NCBI RefSeq assembly: GCF_024679245.1
Contig: NC_090173.1
Coordinates: 25,262,160-25,326,159, forward strand
DNA from: Pseudorasbora parva
Lineage: Eukaryota > Chordata > Actinopteri > Cypriniformes > Gobionidae
Direction of reading: 5' to 3'
DNA: 64,000 nucleotides
Part shown: positions 36,361-64,000 of the stretch, one piece after another
How the letters are laid out: each line of letters starts with the position of its first letter
Position numbering within the stretch: position 1 is the first letter of the stretch
Made by a program: the position numbers and the translations under genes
The notes under the pieces: model-generated
What the model was told of the DNA's origin: nothing
Databases searched by the model: none
Seen by the model: the letters and a program-made list of their open reading frames with translations, nothing else

Positions 36361-37363
36361 TGCCTTGCCCTCTTTGCTCCTGTGTTCTGATTGGTTCCAG
36401 ATCTGCTCCACTAGCTGACTCAACATTCCACAGCTGGCCACAGCACCGTTTCACCTCGAGGCCTAGCCAAGAGTCAAGAAAATAGGGAACTTGAGTTAAG
36501 AACTGAAAAGAAGAATTAGAGAATGTAAATAAAGAGGTACAAAGTTTAAGTTTCATCCAATGTACTGTTTGGAATCAGCTTTTACATGAGCTCATCACAT
36601 CACACCGGCTGAGATCAAGCAGACCGTTACAGTGAGGTCAGACTTCCTGTTGGGCAGCTCTGCGTTCAGCATGTGATTAGAGAGAGAGATACCGCGGTGC
36701 TTGTGACAGGCTCATTCTCATGCACTTTCATCTATCTATTTCTGTCCGCAGTTCTTGTTTTTTGGTTCTGCACCACTGAACTTCAAACACACCATCGTTT
36801 CATTTGATGTGTAATTATTATGATTATCATTTTTAGACGGATCAGGGACCTGGATTCTGACCCAGAGAACATCAAATTCAGCTGCACAAATTTTGAAAAG
36901 AGCAACAAAATGTGTCACAACAAATAACTTCAAAAGTCACAGTCTGAAAAACAAATACTGTTGTGGCGTTACCTTGTAGTGTGTGATTGTGCGCTCTTAT
37001 AGTCTGGAAGTTCCAGTCAAGGTGATTTTTAGGGGGACTTTGTTCCCTTTTGGCACTATAGGATAACTATGACATGAAAAAATATGCATACAAACTGTAC
37101 AAAAACAAAAAAAATGCTATTTTCCACAAAAACCAATCCAATTGGCTCTTCTGAGATGGTGGAAGTTGATTGGCTGACAGACTTAGATGGATGGACCGCT
37201 TGATTTTGGTTGATCATCTGCTGCGCTCTACACAGCCCTCTCAGTGTCTTTAAAAAAAAAATTGAAACTTTTTTTTTTCTTAAACGTAAATTCTCTCAGT
37301 CAGTTGCTGCGTTAGCAGAATTGTTCTCCTAGGTGTTTTGAACCAGTTTGAACACATCCAGCA
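36361..37363 (-). other. Region downstream of the mrc2 stop; presumed 3' UTR in part
   Basis: Immediately 3' of the mrc2 stop on the minus strand. No coding signal is seen, and no well-placed polyadenylation signal could be fixed, so the UTR end is undefined. Confidence 0.4.
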
Positions 37364-63921
<26,558 letters not shown>

Positions 63922-63925
63922 CTAC

Positions 63926-64000
<75 letters not shown>
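63926..64000. repeat. (CA)n microsatellite running off the window end
   Basis: Uninterrupted CA units (about 37) continuing to the last base, starting only a few bases upstream of the mrc2 acceptor at 63922. On the transcribed strand it is a TG/GT array next to the splice acceptor. Confidence 0.95.

Overview
The window is vertebrate nuclear DNA, very probably from a bony fish and most likely a cyprinid. The evidence is intron-rich genes, two recognisable fish orthologues, long CA/TG, TA, GATA and TTTCC microsatellites, and dense DNA transposons (Tc1-like, hAT-like, TTAA-flanked THAP elements, short inverted-repeat elements). The cyprinid assignment rests on repeat families I recognise from memory and is an inference.

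Two protein-coding genes face each other. On the plus strand the last three coding exons of an rnd2-type atypical Rho GTPase gene lie at 7934-8043, 10397-10531 and 13777-14046. The exons with the P-loop and switch I are not in the window, so 1-7933 is presumably rnd2 intron. On the minus strand, 37364-63921 carries 23 consecutive coding exons (about 1144 codons) of mrc2 (Endo180/uPARAP), from the end of C-type lectin domain 1 through domain 8, the membrane anchor and the endocytic tail. Its 5' end (signal peptide, cysteine-rich domain, fibronectin type II domain, most of CTLD1) lies beyond 64000. All exon phases join without a stop. The two genes converge, with about 23 kb of repeat-rich DNA between their stop codons. 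They do not form one pathway: Rnd2 is an intracellular cytoskeletal regulator and Mrc2 an endocytic collagen receptor.

Region by region: 1-7.9 kb holds two TTAA-type elements with THAP-domain remnants (one inverted), a 554-bp element with a perfect 9-bp target duplication, and a Tc1 fossil. 7.9-14 kb is rnd2. 14-37 kb is intergenic, with nested transposons (17.8-18.8, 20.2-21.6 and 30.3-32.4 kb), a nearly full-length dead Tc1 element (27.1-28.2 kb), another Tc1 fossil (33.0-33.8 kb) and many microsatellites. 37-64 kb is mrc2. Its introns carry Tc1 relatives and a GATA/CAGA block, and one 12-kb intron (49049-61085) holds both a 4-kb minisatellite and a decayed Ty3/Gypsy retrotransposon.

The most notable structures are: (i) the 42-bp G-rich minisatellite (49.3-53.35 kb), which sits between inverted ends and contains a 784-bp tandem duplication; (ii) the three-copy TTAA/THAP family, which carries a second, oppositely oriented ORF start; (iii) the Ty3/Gypsy insertion with an intact 5-bp target duplication but only a half-length 3' LTR; and (iv) two non-autonomous elements flanked by 9-bp direct repeats. 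I found no bacterial-type system, CRISPR array or operon, and I do not claim a new biological system.
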